The notes under the pieces are model-generated. The model was given only the letters and a program-made list of their open reading frames with translations. It ran no database searches and was not told the DNA's origin. A stretch of 64,000 nt of DNA, from contig NZ_JNBQ01000001.1 in assembly GCF_001019615.1 (NCBI RefSeq), positions 310,001-374,000 of the forward strand, in the 5' to 3' direction. The translations under genes and the position numbers were made by a program. Origin of the DNA: Cellulosimicrobium funkei. Lineage in GTDB: Bacteria; Actinomycetota; Actinomycetes; Actinomycetales; Cellulomonadaceae. This document shows, piece after piece, positions 1 to 9,300 of this stretch. Position 1 is the stretch's first letter. Each line of letters begins with the position of its first letter.

Positions 1-1633
1 CGACCTGCTCGTCGTGTCGAGCGAGGAGGACGACGCCGGTGCGGGCGTGCGGTCGGCCGTCACGGTGTTCGGGCGCGGCGCGCAGTGGGCCGACGGCGCG
101 GGGTCGCCGCAGTTCCCGAGCGTCGTCTCCGCGGTCGCGACCGAGGGCGCGCAGGCCGGTGCCCCGATCGGCTGGGGCGCGCTCGGCGCGCTGACCGCCG
201 ACCCGACCGATCCCCAGCGCCTGTGGACGGCGACCGACGCCGCGTACTCCACGACGCAGCTCCTGTCGCTCGACGTGCGCGGCTACGGCGCGGGCTCACC
301 GGCCGTCATCGACCGGACGGTGACGCTCACGCGGGACGGCGCCCCGGTGGGCCTCGACGTCGAGGGCGTCGCGGCCCGCGCCGACGGCGGGTTCTGGCTC
401 GGGGTCGAGGGCGCGAAGGGCGCGGAGAACGCGATCGTGCGCGTCGACGCCGCGGGTGCGGTCGTCGAGTCCGTCGCGCTGCCCGAGGCGGTCGCCGCGG
501 GCCTCGGCAAGCAGGGCATCGAGGGCGTCGCGGTCGCTCCGGCCGTCTCGACGGCCGACGGAGACGCGGGAGAGGCTGCGGGCGAGCAGGTGTGGGTCGC
601 GCTCCAGCGCGGCCTGACCACCGACGACGGCGGCACGGCGGGCACTGCGCGCCTCGGCCGCTACGACGTCGCGTCGGGCACGTGGGACTGGTTCGCGTAC
701 CCGCTCGAGCGGACCACGACCGACGGCGACTGGCTGGGTCTCAGCGAGGTGACCGTCGTCGACCACGACACCCTCGCCGTGATCGAGCGCGACAAGCTCA
801 ACGGCCCCGCCGCCGCGGTGAAGCGCGTCTACGCGGTCGACGTGCCCGACGTCGCCGTCGGGACCGCGTCAGCGGCCCCGGTCGCGGTGACCAAGGCGCT
901 GGCGCACGACGTGCTGCCCGGCCTGCGCGCCACGAACGGCTGGACGCAGGAGAAGCTCGAGGGCCTCACGGTCGGCGGCGACGGCACGGTCTGGGCCATC
1001 ACCGACAACGACGGCCTCGCCGATGCCACGGGCGAGACCGTGCTCCTGAGCCTCGGTGCGGCGTCGGACGTGTTCGAGGGCCACCTCGACGGCGAGAACC
1101 CCGGCGGACCGGGCGAGCCCGGCGAGACGCCCGGCGCCGGCGAGCAGCCGCCGTCGTCCCCGCTGCACACGGTCGGCGCGGACGACCTCACCGACGCGAA
1201 CCACGGCGGCGTCACTCTCTCCCCGGCGCGCGTCCGGGCGGGTGAGCAGGTCACGGCGACGGCCGAGGGCTTCGCGCCCGGCGAGTGGGTCTCCGCGACC
1301 CTCTTCTCGACGCCGGCGGACCTCGGGATGTACCGCGCCGACGCGTCGGGCACGCTCACGGCGACCGTGACGGTCCCGGTCGACGTCGCGGCGGGCGAGC
1401 ACCGGTTCGCGATCGTCGGGCAGGTGGACGGGCGCGTCCTGTGGACGGAGCTCGAGGTCCTCGCGGTGGACGGCGCGGCCGGAGGGGCCGACGGCGAGGG
1501 GGCGGGCCGGCCGGACGGGCTCGCCACGACCGGCGCGCACGTCGGTGCCTTGGTGGGCCTCGCGATCGTGCTCGTCGCCGGCGGGGCGACGATCGTCGTC
1601 GCCCGGCGCCGCATGCGCGGCCTCCCGGGCTGA
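1..1633 (+). CDS. Phytase-like esterase, LATTG wall-anchored (5' partial)
   Basis: The reading frame is open from base 2, so the true start lies before the window; the GTG at 14 is just the first in-frame start visible. The body (about residues 40-360 of the visible part) resembles the esterase-like domain of the phytase family, a beta-propeller fold, with stretches such as GDWLGLSEVTVVD, VIERDKLNGP and VWAITDNDG. A Gly/Pro-rich linker (near 1090-1160) and an Ig-like segment follow. The C-terminus has LATTG, a hydrophobic helix and a basic tail (ARRRMRGLPG), the layout of a sortase signal; LAxTG is typical of actinobacterial class E sortases. This points to a surface protein. Its substrate cannot be told from sequence. 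Confidence 0.75.
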   Translation, partial: DLLVVSSEEDDAGAGVRSAVTVFGRGAQWADGAGSPQFPSVVSAVATEGAQAGAPIGWGALGALTADPTDPQRLWTATDAAYSTTQLLSLDVRGYGAGSPAVIDRTVTLTRDGAPVGLDVEGVAARADGGFWLGVEGAKGAENAIVRVDAAGAVVESVALPEAVAAGLGKQGIEGVAVAPAVSTADGDAGEAAGEQVWVALQRGLTTDDGGTAGTARLGRYDVASGTWDWFAYPLERTTTDGDWLGLSEVTVVDHDTLAVIERDKLNGPAAAVKRVYAVDVPDVAVGTASAAPVAVTKALAHDVLPGLRATNGWTQEKLEGLTVGGDGTVWAITDNDGLADATGETVLLSLGAASDVFEGHLDGENPGGPGEPGETPGAGEQPPSSPLHTVGADDLTDANHGGVTLSPARVRAGEQVTATAEGFAPGEWVSATLFSTPADLGMYRADASGTLTATVTVPVDVAAGEHRFAIVGQVDGRVLWTELEVLAVDGAAGGADGEGAGRPDGLATTGAHVGALVGLAIVLVAGGATIVVARRRMRGLPG

Positions 1634-1647
1634 CTGCCCGGCCCACG

Positions 1648-1705
1648 CCGAACCCGGGCTTGCGGGCGGTCTCGAGACCGAGACCGACCGCAATCCCGGG
1701 TTCGG
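1648..1705. repeat. CCGAACCCGGG-type palindrome, copy 1
   Basis: Two 26-nt arms (1648-1673 and 1680-1705) match in inverted orientation at 24 of 26 positions, around a 6-nt centre. The outer ends read CCGAACCCGGG and CCCGGGTTCGG. It lies between the convergent ends of the phytase-like gene (+) and the PspC gene (-), so it could act as a bidirectional terminator. The same outer sequence recurs at 34428-34517, which makes it a dispersed element. Confidence 0.7.
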
Positions 1706-1731
1706 CCGTCCGGGTGACCGGCGCGACCGGC

Positions 1732-1950
1732 TCAGTCGCGGTCGTTGGGCATGAGGGCCCAGAGGACGAGGTAGGCGATGACCTGCGGGCCGGGGAGCAG
1801 GATCGAGACCGCGGCGACGATGCGCACGACGGTCGGGTCCCACCCGAACCGGCGGGCGATCCCTGCGCACACGCCCGCGATCATCCGACCGTGGCGCGGC
1901 CGGGACAGGGTCGGCCGGAACGAGGCTGCGGAGGCGTCTGAGGTGCTCAT
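1732..1950 (-). CDS. PspC domain protein
   Basis: A 72-aa protein that is nearly all PspC domain. A short polar N-terminus is followed by RMIAGVCAGIARRFGWDP and a hydrophobic helix (VVRIVAAVSILLPGPQVIAYLVLWALMP). PspC proteins sit in the inner membrane and, in enterobacteria, take part in the phage-shock response; short actinobacterial versions are mostly uncharacterised. The ATG at 1950 is preceded on the minus strand by TACCGT (1957-1962) with 6 nt between, so the mRNA is probably leaderless. The 3' end converges with the wall-anchored esterase gene. Confidence 0.85.
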   Translation of the reverse strand: MSTSDASAASFRPTLSRPRHGRMIAGVCAGIARRFGWDPTVVRIVAAVSILLPGPQVIAYLVLWALMPNDRD

Positions 1951-2047
1951 ACCTCGACGGTAGGAGCGCGCCCGTCGCGGCGGTATCGGGAAGTCCCCCG
2001 AACCGACCCTGATCCTCGGGACACGGACCCTGACCCTGACTTCTGGT

Positions 2048-2584
2048 TCAACGCCCGAGCGCGGCCTCGAACGCCGCCAGGGCGCGGGGCGACGCGAGCG
2101 CGAACGTCACCGCCGTGACGCCGTCGCCGGGGTCGGCGCTCGGACGGGCGGCGGACCACCCGCGCACGGCCCCGACCGCGACCCGCGCGACGTCGTCGAC
2201 GTCCCAGCCGTAGACGCCCGCGCTCACGGCGGGGAAGGCGACGGTCGCGGCGCCGAGGTCGGCGGCGACGTCGAGCGAGCGCGTGAAGCACGACGCGAGG
2301 AGCGCGGGGTCGGTCTGGCCGCGGTGGCGGTTCGGCCCGACCGTGTGGACGACCCAGCGGGCGGGCAGGTCGTAGGCGCCGGTCGCGACGGCGTCGCCGA
2401 CGGGCAGGCCGTCGGGGAGGGTCGTGCGCCGGATCCGTCGGCACTCCTCCAGGAGCCCGGGACCGGCGGCGGCATGGATCGCGCCGTCCACGCCCCCGCC
2501 GCCGAGCAGCGACGAGTTGGCGGCGTTGACGATCGCGTCGACCGTGAGCGTCGTGATGTCGGCGAGCCGGGCGTCGAGGTCCAT
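2048..2584 (-). CDS. Macrodomain protein (O-acetyl-ADP-ribose deacetylase type)
   Basis: A 178-aa single-domain protein. The start carries ADP-ribose-binding signatures: DITTLTVDAIVNAANSSLLG, the glycine-rich GGGGVDGAIHAAAG, then CRRIR, LPVGDAVATGAYDLPARWVVHTVGP and FPAVSAGVYGWD. These match MacroD/YmdB-type macrodomains, which hydrolyse O-acetyl-ADP-ribose or remove mono-ADP-ribose from proteins. The NAAN asparagine and the GVYG loop are both present, so it is probably active. The ATG at 2584 is preceded by CACGAT with 6 nt between, a weaker form of the leaderless layout. A dispersed palindrome separates it from the upstream synthase gene. Confidence 0.9.
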   Translation of the reverse strand: MDLDARLADITTLTVDAIVNAANSSLLGGGGVDGAIHAAAGPGLLEECRRIRRTTLPDGLPVGDAVATGAYDLPARWVVHTVGPNRHRGQTDPALLASCFTRSLDVAADLGAATVAFPAVSAGVYGWDVDDVARVAVGAVRGWSAARPSADPGDGVTAVTFALASPRALAAFEAALGR

Positions 2585-2641
2585 GCCCCCATCGTGCCTC
2601 GCGGCGCGTCGCGACGGCCGAGCACGTCCTCACGCGCGGTC

Positions 2642-2694
2642 GAGCACGACCTGAAGGACGGAAAGCGCCCCAAAACGACCTTCAGGTCGTGTTC
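2642..2694. repeat. GAGCACGAC-type palindrome, copy 1
   Basis: The arms GAGCACGACCTGAAGG (2642-2657) and its inverse (2679-2694) match at 15 of 16 positions around a 21-nt centre. A further half-site (CGAGCACG) occurs just before, near 2629. It sits between the 3' end of the beta-ketoacyl synthase gene and the start of the macrodomain gene, both on minus. It has the same outer arms as elements at 12.6, 14.9, 30.9 and 58.9 kb. Confidence 0.8.
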
Positions 2695-2705
2695 GGCGGG
2701 GGAGG

Positions 2706-3914
2706 TCAGTCGCGCGAGACGATCACGCTCGCGCTGTGGCCGCCGAACCCGAACGCGTTGACCAGCGCGTGCCGGGCGGTCGTCTCCCGGGCGGTGCCGC
2801 GGACGACGTCGAGGTCGATCGCCGGGTCCAGCGCGTCGAGGTTGAGCGTCGGCGGCACGCGGCCGTCGCGCACGGCGAGCAGCGCGACGAGGATGCCCAG
2901 CGCGCCGGAGGCGCCGAGCAGGTGGCCCGTCGCGCCCTTGGTGCTCGTCACGGGCGGCGGCATGCCGAGCGCGGCGTGGAGGGCGTCGGACTCGTTGACG
3001 TCGCCCACCGGGGTCGACGTCGCGTGCGCGTGGACGAGGCCGAGGTCGCCGGGGGAGAGGCCCGCCGACCGCAGGGCCATCCCGATCGTCCGGGCCTGGT
3101 TCTCGGGGTCGCCGCCGACGATGTCGAACGCGTCGGACGTCAGGGCGGCGCCGGAGACGACGCCGTGCACCGCGGCACCGCGCGCCCGCGCGTGCTCCTC
3201 GCTCTCCAGGACGAGGAGCGTCGAGCCCTCGCCCATGACGAAGCCGTCGCGGTGCGCGTCGAACGGTCGCGACGCCTGCTCGGGCTCGTCGTTGCGCGTC
3301 GACATGGCCCGCGCCGCGGCGAACGCGGCGAGGGAGAACGGCCGGACCCCCGCCTCCACGCCGCCGCACACGACGACGTCTGCCGACCCGGCGAGGATCA
3401 TCTCGCGGCCCATCGTGATCGCCTCCGACCCCGCGGCGCACGCGCTGATCGGCGCCCGCGCGCCCGCCTTGGCCCCCAGGTCGATCGAGAGCCAGGCCGC
3501 CGGACCGTTGGCCATGAGCATGGTGACGGTGTGCGGCGAGACGCGCCGGGGCCCCTGCTCGTCGAGCACGTGGGACTGGTCGAGCGTCGTCGCGATCCCG
3601 CCGTTCGCCGACCCGACGACGACGGCGAGGCGCGTGGGGTCGACGTCGGGCGACCCGGCCGACGCCCAGGCCTCGCGGCCCGCGACGAGCGTGAGCTGCT
3701 CGGCCCGGTCCGTCCGGCGCACCTCGCGCACGGCGAGCCCCTCCGCGAAGGCGTCGTCCACCCGTGCCGCGATGCGCACGGGCAGGTCGGCGGCCCAGTC
3801 CTCCTTGATGGCCCGCACCCCGGGCTCGCCGCGCAGCAGCGCGTCCCAGGTGTCCTCCGCGGTGAGCCCCACGGGGGTCACCGCCCCGTAGCCGGTGACG
3901 ACGGCTCGTGTCAT
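2706..3914 (-). CDS. Beta-ketoacyl-ACP synthase, KAS I/II (FabF-like)
   Basis: A 402-aa thiolase-fold condensing enzyme that would join acyl-ACP to malonyl-ACP with loss of CO2. The Cys-His-His triad is complete: Cys159 in ISACAAGSEA, His298 in HAHATSTPVGD and His332 in GATGHLLGASG, with Lys327 before it. The C-terminal NAFGFGGHSAS motif is present. Length is normal for FabF. No acyl carrier protein, ketoreductase or malonyltransferase lies nearby, so this is a stand-alone copy: either a housekeeping FabF away from the other fab genes or a paralogue for a special lipid. The AT-richer region 3965-4040 upstream carries two palindromes that may be operators. The ATG at 3914 gives the usual MTRAVVTGYGAVTP start. 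Confidence 0.9.
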   Translation of the reverse strand: MTRAVVTGYGAVTPVGLTAEDTWDALLRGEPGVRAIKEDWAADLPVRIAARVDDAFAEGLAVREVRRTDRAEQLTLVAGREAWASAGSPDVDPTRLAVVVGSANGGIATTLDQSHVLDEQGPRRVSPHTVTMLMANGPAAWLSIDLGAKAGARAPISACAAGSEAITMGREMILAGSADVVVCGGVEAGVRPFSLAAFAAARAMSTRNDEPEQASRPFDAHRDGFVMGEGSTLLVLESEEHARARGAAVHGVVSGAALTSDAFDIVGGDPENQARTIGMALRSAGLSPGDLGLVHAHATSTPVGDVNESDALHAALGMPPPVTSTKGATGHLLGASGALGILVALLAVRDGRVPPTLNLDALDPAIDLDVVRGTARETTARHALVNAFGFGGHSASVIVSRD

Positions 3915-3964
3915 GGTGTCCCCCTACCTGCGGGCGTCGCCCCGGCGGCGACGGTTGTGGTCGA

Positions 3965-4040
3965 TGGGTCCCATTTCAAGACATCCGTATGGGGTTTGTC
4001 TTGTCCGACAGTGTGACAGTGCGCACGCTGTCACTCACCA
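3965..4040 (-). promoter_or_regulatory. Regulatory region with two palindromes upstream of the KAS gene
   Basis: This stretch is clearly less GC-rich than its surroundings. It holds two inverted repeats: CAAGACA (3977-3983) with TGTCTTG (3997-4003), and GTGACAG (4013-4019) with CTGTCAC (4028-4034). They are about 60-120 bp upstream of the synthase start at 3914 and about 100 bp upstream of the divergent lipoprotein gene. They look like binding sites for a dimeric regulator, but I do not recognise which one. Confidence 0.45.
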
Positions 4041-4130
4041 CGAGTGAAGCGGCGGGTCGGCGATCCGAGCGCGGCGGGTTCGCAAGGTCGCGTACGGTCG
4101 GCACACAGACGGGACATGGAGGAGCGCCAG

Positions 4131-4871
4131 GTGGGTCGTGCAGCGGGAGCGGTCGGCGCGGTCGTGGCCGCCGTGCTGGGGCTCGCGGGCTGCGCGACGG
4201 CGGACGGGCCGGCAGGCGGTACCGCGGGGGAGGGTTCGTACCGGTGCTGGGAGACGGTGGTCCCCGACGACGTGCTGGAGTCGGGCGTGACGGCGGACCA
4301 CCTCAGCGAGGACGGGCGGGCCGCGCTCGACGGTCTCGAGGTGCCGCCGATCGACCCCGCCGAGTGGACCGTCGTCGAGGACGGAGCCGAGCGCGTCGCC
4401 CTCCTGCGCGAGCTCGACGACCCCGAGGACCTCGGCGCGGGTGACGTGCGCACGCACGAGATGCTCGTGATCGAGTGGACCGACGCGCCCAACCTCGACC
4501 CGTCGCCCACGTGGTTCCTCACCGCCGCGCAGACCTGCGCCCTGCGCGCCGACCTCGGCGAGCTCGGCACCGCGACGCTCACCCTGGACCCGGAGCACCC
4601 GCCGGTGCCCGACGCACGCGAGCTGCACCTCCTCGTCACCGAGATGGCGTGCAACGGCGGGGAGGACGCCGAGGGCCGGGTGCGGCTGTCAGCGCTCGCC
4701 GTGCGTGACGACGCCGTCGCGGTGACGGTCGGCGTCGAGCCGCGCACGGGCGAGGCGAACTGCCCGTCGAACCCGCCGACACCGTTCGTCGTCGAGCTCG
4801 ACGAGGCCCTCGGCGACCGGGTCGTGCTCGACGCGTCGGTGCACCCGGCGCGGGAGGTCGTGCTGCCGTGA
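4131..4871 (+). CDS. Secreted lipoprotein of unknown function
   Basis: About 246 aa from GTG 4131, chosen because GGAGGAG (4118-4124) lies 6 nt upstream; an in-frame ATG at 4116 overlaps that ribosome site. The N-terminus is a short basic stretch, a hydrophobic helix and the lipobox LAGC, then a Gly/Ala linker, so the mature protein should be lipid-anchored outside the membrane. Two Cys pairs (YRCWE, QTCALR, MACNGG, ANCPSN) may form disulfides. No enzyme motif is visible. It overlaps the next lipoprotein gene by 4 nt (GTGA), so the two are translated together and may work together. Confidence 0.75.
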   Translation: MGRAAGAVGAVVAAVLGLAGCATADGPAGGTAGEGSYRCWETVVPDDVLESGVTADHLSEDGRAALDGLEVPPIDPAEWTVVEDGAERVALLRELDDPEDLGAGDVRTHEMLVIEWTDAPNLDPSPTWFLTAAQTCALRADLGELGTATLTLDPEHPPVPDARELHLLVTEMACNGGEDAEGRVRLSALAVRDDAVAVTVGVEPRTGEANCPSNPPTPFVVELDEALGDRVVLDASVHPAREVVLP

Positions 4872-5749
4872 GCGGGGCGTGGTCCCGGGGCACGACGGCG
4901 GTCGCCGTCGTGAGCGTCGTGCTCGCGGTCTCGGGTGGGTGCGCCGTCGAGCGCACGTTCACGGACACCGCGAGCCCGCTCGAGGTGCCGGCGCCGGAGC
5001 CTCCGCCGACCGCGGGAGTCCTCGACTACCAGCTCGGCGGCGCGTACGACGAGGTCGACGCCGGTTCCGGGCCCGTGGCGCCCGACGTCGTCGTGCGGGA
5101 CGCGACCGCCGAGCCCCTTCCCGGCGCGTACTCGGTCTGCTACGTCAACGGGTTCCAGACCCAGCCCGGCGAGGCCGACCGGTGGCTCGACGACCACGAG
5201 GACCTGCTCCTGCACGACGCGTCTGGTGGCCTCGTCGTCGACCCCGACTGGCCGGACGAGCACGTCCTCGACCCGTCGACCCCCGAGCAGCGCGAGGGCA
5301 TCCTCGCGATCCTCGGCCCGGTCGTCACGGGCTGCGCCGACGACGGGTTCGACGCCGTCGAGATCGACAACCTCGACACGTGGACACGGTTCGACGCGAT
5401 CGACGAGGACGGCGCCCACGCGCTCGCGCGCGCGTACGTCGACCTCGCGCACGACGCCGGCCTCGCGATCGCGCAGAAGAACGCCGCGGAGGTCGCGGGT
5501 GTCGCGCGCGGTGTCCTGGGGTTCGACTTCGCCGTCACCGAGGAGTGCGCGGTCTTCGACGAGTGCGCCGCCTACACCGACGTCTACGGCGACCACGTGC
5601 TCCAGGTCGAGTACCCCGACGCGCTCGACGACGCGGGTCTCACCTTCGACGACGTCTGCGCCCGCGACGACCGCGCCCCGCTCACCGTCCTGCGCGACCG
5701 CGACCTCGTCACCCCCGACGACCCCGACTACGTCTACATGACCTGTTGA
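4868..5749 (+). CDS. GH114-like (endo-alpha-1,4-polygalactosaminidase type) lipoprotein
   Basis: A 293-aa protein starting at a GTG that overlaps the previous stop. Signal helix and lipobox (VSGGC) occupy residues 1-25. The rest matches the glycoside-hydrolase family 114 / TM1410 barrel: DYQLGGAYDE, CYVNGFQTQ, GFDAVEIDNLDTW with candidate acidic residues, IAQKNAAE, and FAVTEECAVFDECA. Family members cut alpha-1,4-galactosaminoglycan or related exopolysaccharide. The family match is good; the actual substrate is inferred. The overlapping upstream lipoprotein may be an accessory. Confidence 0.8.
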   Translation: MSGAWSRGTTAVAVVSVVLAVSGGCAVERTFTDTASPLEVPAPEPPPTAGVLDYQLGGAYDEVDAGSGPVAPDVVVRDATAEPLPGAYSVCYVNGFQTQPGEADRWLDDHEDLLLHDASGGLVVDPDWPDEHVLDPSTPEQREGILAILGPVVTGCADDGFDAVEIDNLDTWTRFDAIDEDGAHALARAYVDLAHDAGLAIAQKNAAEVAGVARGVLGFDFAVTEECAVFDECAAYTDVYGDHVLQVEYPDALDDAGLTFDDVCARDDRAPLTVLRDRDLVTPDDPDYVYMTC

Positions 5750-5841
5750 CCGCGATGTTGAGGAGATTCGGCCAGAAGCGTCGAGTGCAAGCAGCCGACG
5801 CGTTGTAGCGGTGCCCCCGGCGTTCTGGTGCACTGTCCGGT

Positions 5842-6315
5842 GTGAGCGCACAGACTCCTGCCGGAGCGGCTCTCCGGGAACTCGTTCCGGAGCTGATGGC
5901 CGGGTATGACGACATCGTGTGGCAGTTCGACGACGGATCCGACGCCCTCTGCGTCGTCATGAGCCCGGTCGGAGCGCCCGAGCGTGTCGCGCGCGTGCTC
6001 GTCCACCACGGTGAGGAGGTCTTCGCACTGCAGTTCGGTTCCCACGTAGGGGTGACGTTCGCGTATCAGCAGGACGAGAAGCCGGACGAGCTCCGCGATC
6101 GGATCGCTACCGCGGTTGCCGCGGTCCGCGGACCCAGCCGCCTCGTCCTGACCTTTGCCGGCACGACACAGACACGGAGTGAGCTCGTGCTCGCACCCGA
6201 TTCGCCCGACGAGCACAGCGACGGCGTCTGGATGGAGCGGCAGACCGCCGAGCTCCTCTGGCGCGTGCGACGGCGCCGACTTCGGCGAGAGGTGCGCGAC
6301 TTCCCCAGGCTCTAG
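5842..6315 (+). CDS. Hypothetical protein, 157 aa
   Basis: I do not recognise the family. It is a soluble alpha/beta-looking protein without signal or membrane segments, starting at GTG 5842. It reads like a small domain with alternating hydrophobic strands (LCVVMSPV, FALQFGSHVGVTFAYQQD, RLVLTFAG) and ends in an Arg-rich tail (WRVRRRRLRREVRDFPRL). Codon use matches real genes, and no better frame competes. It converges with the helicase gene, leaving 46 bp between the two stops. Confidence 0.55.
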   Translation: MSAQTPAGAALRELVPELMAGYDDIVWQFDDGSDALCVVMSPVGAPERVARVLVHHGEEVFALQFGSHVGVTFAYQQDEKPDELRDRIATAVAAVRGPSRLVLTFAGTTQTRSELVLAPDSPDEHSDGVWMERQTAELLWRVRRRRLRREVRDFPRL

Positions 6316-6361
6316 CCTGCCCGCCCGTCTCCTCGCCGAGGCCACGCCAGCGATCGAGCCG

Positions 6362-9300
6362 TCACCAGCCGTCGGGCGTGAGCAGCTTGCGGATGCGCTT
6401 CTCGCTCACCGGGCCGTCGGTCCCGAGCTGCTGCGCGAACAGCGAGACGCGCAGCTCCTCGACCAGCCACCGCACCTCGGCCAGGTCGGCAGCGCGGACG
6501 GGGTCAGCCGGGCCCTGGGCGTAGGCGGCACGGGCGCGCTGGTACGCCTCCTCGACGTCGTGCACGCGCCACGCGAGCTCGGCGTCCCGGTTCGGGTTCG
6601 CCTGCGCCTTCTCCAGCCGGTACGACGCCGCGCGCAGGTAGCGCGTCAGGTGCGGCAGGCGCCGGGGCGGGGTCTGGGAGACGAAGCCGTCGTGGATCAG
6701 ACCCGCGGCCTGGTCGCGCAGGTCGGTGAGCGTGTTGAGCAGCGCGAGGCTGTTCGACGCGCGGATCTCCGCGTCGAGGTTCCGCGACGCGGTGAGCGCC
6801 GCGACCACGTGCCCGACCACCTGGTGCACCTGGTCCTCCAGGTGCGTCCGCACGAACGCCCGCGCCGCCGCGTAGGCCTCGGCGTCGCGGATCGACGCGA
6901 CGTCCGGCTGCGTGCCGTACTGCCCGCTGCCGCTGCTCGTCAGCGCGATCACCGCGGCGAGCTGGAGGTCCGCGACGAGCGCGTCCGTGTTCCGGTACGG
7001 GCTGGCCGCCATCGTGAGCGACTGCGTCCCGTTCCACCGGCTCGTGATGCGCCCGGTCTGGAGTGCCGTCTCGGACAGCAGCAGACGCCGCACGCCGCGC
7101 GCATGCTCGCGCGCCTGCGCGTTCGCGTCGGCCAGCACGCGCAGCGCGACGACCGGCTTACCCTTCGCGTCCTGCTCCTCGACGACCGCGGGATACCCCC
7201 GCACGACCACCCCACCCCCGAGGTCCGTCGACACGCTGCTGGGTAGCGTCCCGTCAATGAGGCTCGCAGGCCACGTGGTGAGCCCACTCTGCTCGGTGAC
7301 GAGCACGCTCGTGGTCGGGTCCGCGGCGGCTGCCGCCGCTCGACCTGCATCTCGCCCGGGCGAGTCGGTCGCCGTGGCCACCCGCTCGCCGTCGGGCCCC
7401 GCGGCCTGGCTTCCGAGTGTCGGTGAGCCGGACGCGGAGGTGGTGGAGGGGGCGTCGGATGCGAAGGGCGTGGCGGGCCTGGCGGGAGCGCCGTGAGGAA
7501 CGAGCGGCGCGGATGGTAGCCCGAGCACCGACGCCCCCTCCGCCGCCGAACCCGACCCAGAGACCGACGCACCCGACCCCGGAACCGAGCCAGAGGCCGC
7601 CTCGCGCAGAGCAGCACCCACCGCGCCCTTGACCGCTGCGCGGACCGCCGCCTGGTTGTGGGCGGCGAGGCGCCGCTGGAGGGCGAGGAGGTCCTTCGAC
7701 TCGTCGAGGACCACGGACCCGCCGCGGCCGCGCGGGTCCTCGACGCGGAACGTCATGCGCAGGTGCGCGGGCAGGCGCGCCTCCTGCTCGGGGCCCCACG
7801 CGTCGTCGGGGATGACGACGTCGCGCAGCGCCCGGACGGCGCGCGTGAACGCGACGTGGAACGGCTCGGCCATGTCGCCCGCGCGGGCCATGTCCTCCCA
7901 GGTGGGCGTGTGCTCGCGGAGCCAGGCCACGACGTCGCGCGCGACGTCGGGCGCGGGCACGAGCTGGACGCGGACCGGCTTGGGCAGCGAGCGGATCGTC
8001 GCCGTGGCGAGCTCGTCGAGCAGGCCGGGGACCATCCAGTCGAACCCGTCGGGCACGACGCGGTTGAGCACGGAGATCGGGACGTGCACGGTGACGCCGT
8101 CGGCCTCGGTCCCGGGCTGGAACTGGTAGGTGAGCGGGAGCGTGAGCTCGCCCTGGGGCCAGGTCTCGGGGAACTGCGAGGTGTCGATCTGCTCGGCGTC
8201 GGGCACGAGCTGCTCGAGCGTGAAGGTGAGCAGGTCGGGGTCGCGGCGCCGCGCCGTCTTCCACCACCGGTCGAAGTGCGCGGCGGACACGACGTCGTCG
8301 GGCACGCGCTCGTCGTAGAAGTCGAACAGCACGTCGTCGTCGACGACGAGCCCGCGCTGGCGCGAGCGCGCCTCGAGCTCCTCGGCCTCCTCGAGGAGCT
8401 TGCGGTTGTCGTGGAAGAACCGGTGGTGCGTGGTCCACTCGCCCTGCACGAGCGCGTGCCGCACGAACATCTCGCGCGCGGCCTCGGGGTCGACCTTGGC
8501 GTAGAGAACCTTGCGGTCGGCGACGATCGGCACGCCGTACAGCAGCACCTTCTCGGTCGCGATCGCCGCGCCGCGCTTGGTCGACCAGTGCGGCTCGGAG
8601 TACGTGCGCCGCGCGAGGTCGCCCGCGAGGTCCTCGGCCCACTCGGGCTGGATGCGCGCGACGTCGCGCGCCCACAGCCGCGACGTCTCCACGAGCTCGC
8701 CCGCCATGATCCAGGCCGGCGGCTTCTTGCTGAGCGGCGACCCGGGGAAGATCGCGAACCGCGCACCGCGCGCGCCGGTGTACTCGTTGCGTGCCTGCTT
8801 CTGCGCGCGCCGCAGCGCCTTGGCGCGGGCCTCGCCCTTGAGGTGCGCGACCGAGGACGCCTTCACGTCGCCCGTGTCCTGCATCCCGATCTGGGAGAGC
8901 AGCCCGGACAGCAGCGCCTTGTGGATCGTGTCGCCGTCCCAGGCGCGCTTGTACGCCTGGGTGTCGGGGGTTGCGTCGGGAGCGGTGGTCGGGTCCGCGG
9001 CGGCTGCCCCCGAGGTGCTCGGGCTACCGGCCGCGCCGCGTGCGCGCGGCTTGTACGACATGTCGATGCCGAGAGGCTTGGACATCTCGCGGAGCTGGGC
9101 GACGACGTCCTGCCACTCGCGGATGCGCAGGAAGTTGAGGTACTCGGCCTTGCACAGGCGGCGGAACGCCGAGGACGAGAGCTCGTGCTGCTGCTCGCGG
9201 ACGTACTCCCAGACGTTGAGGTAGGTGAGGAAGTCGGAGTGCGGGTCGGTGAAGCGCGCGTGCGCCTGGTCGGCCTGCGCGCGGACCTCGGCGGGGCGCT

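Noticed and set aside
4000-4010. DnaA-box-like TTGTCCGAC before the synthase gene
   Set aside because: It differs from TTATCCACA/TTGTCCACA at essential positions and stands alone, so there is no origin here.
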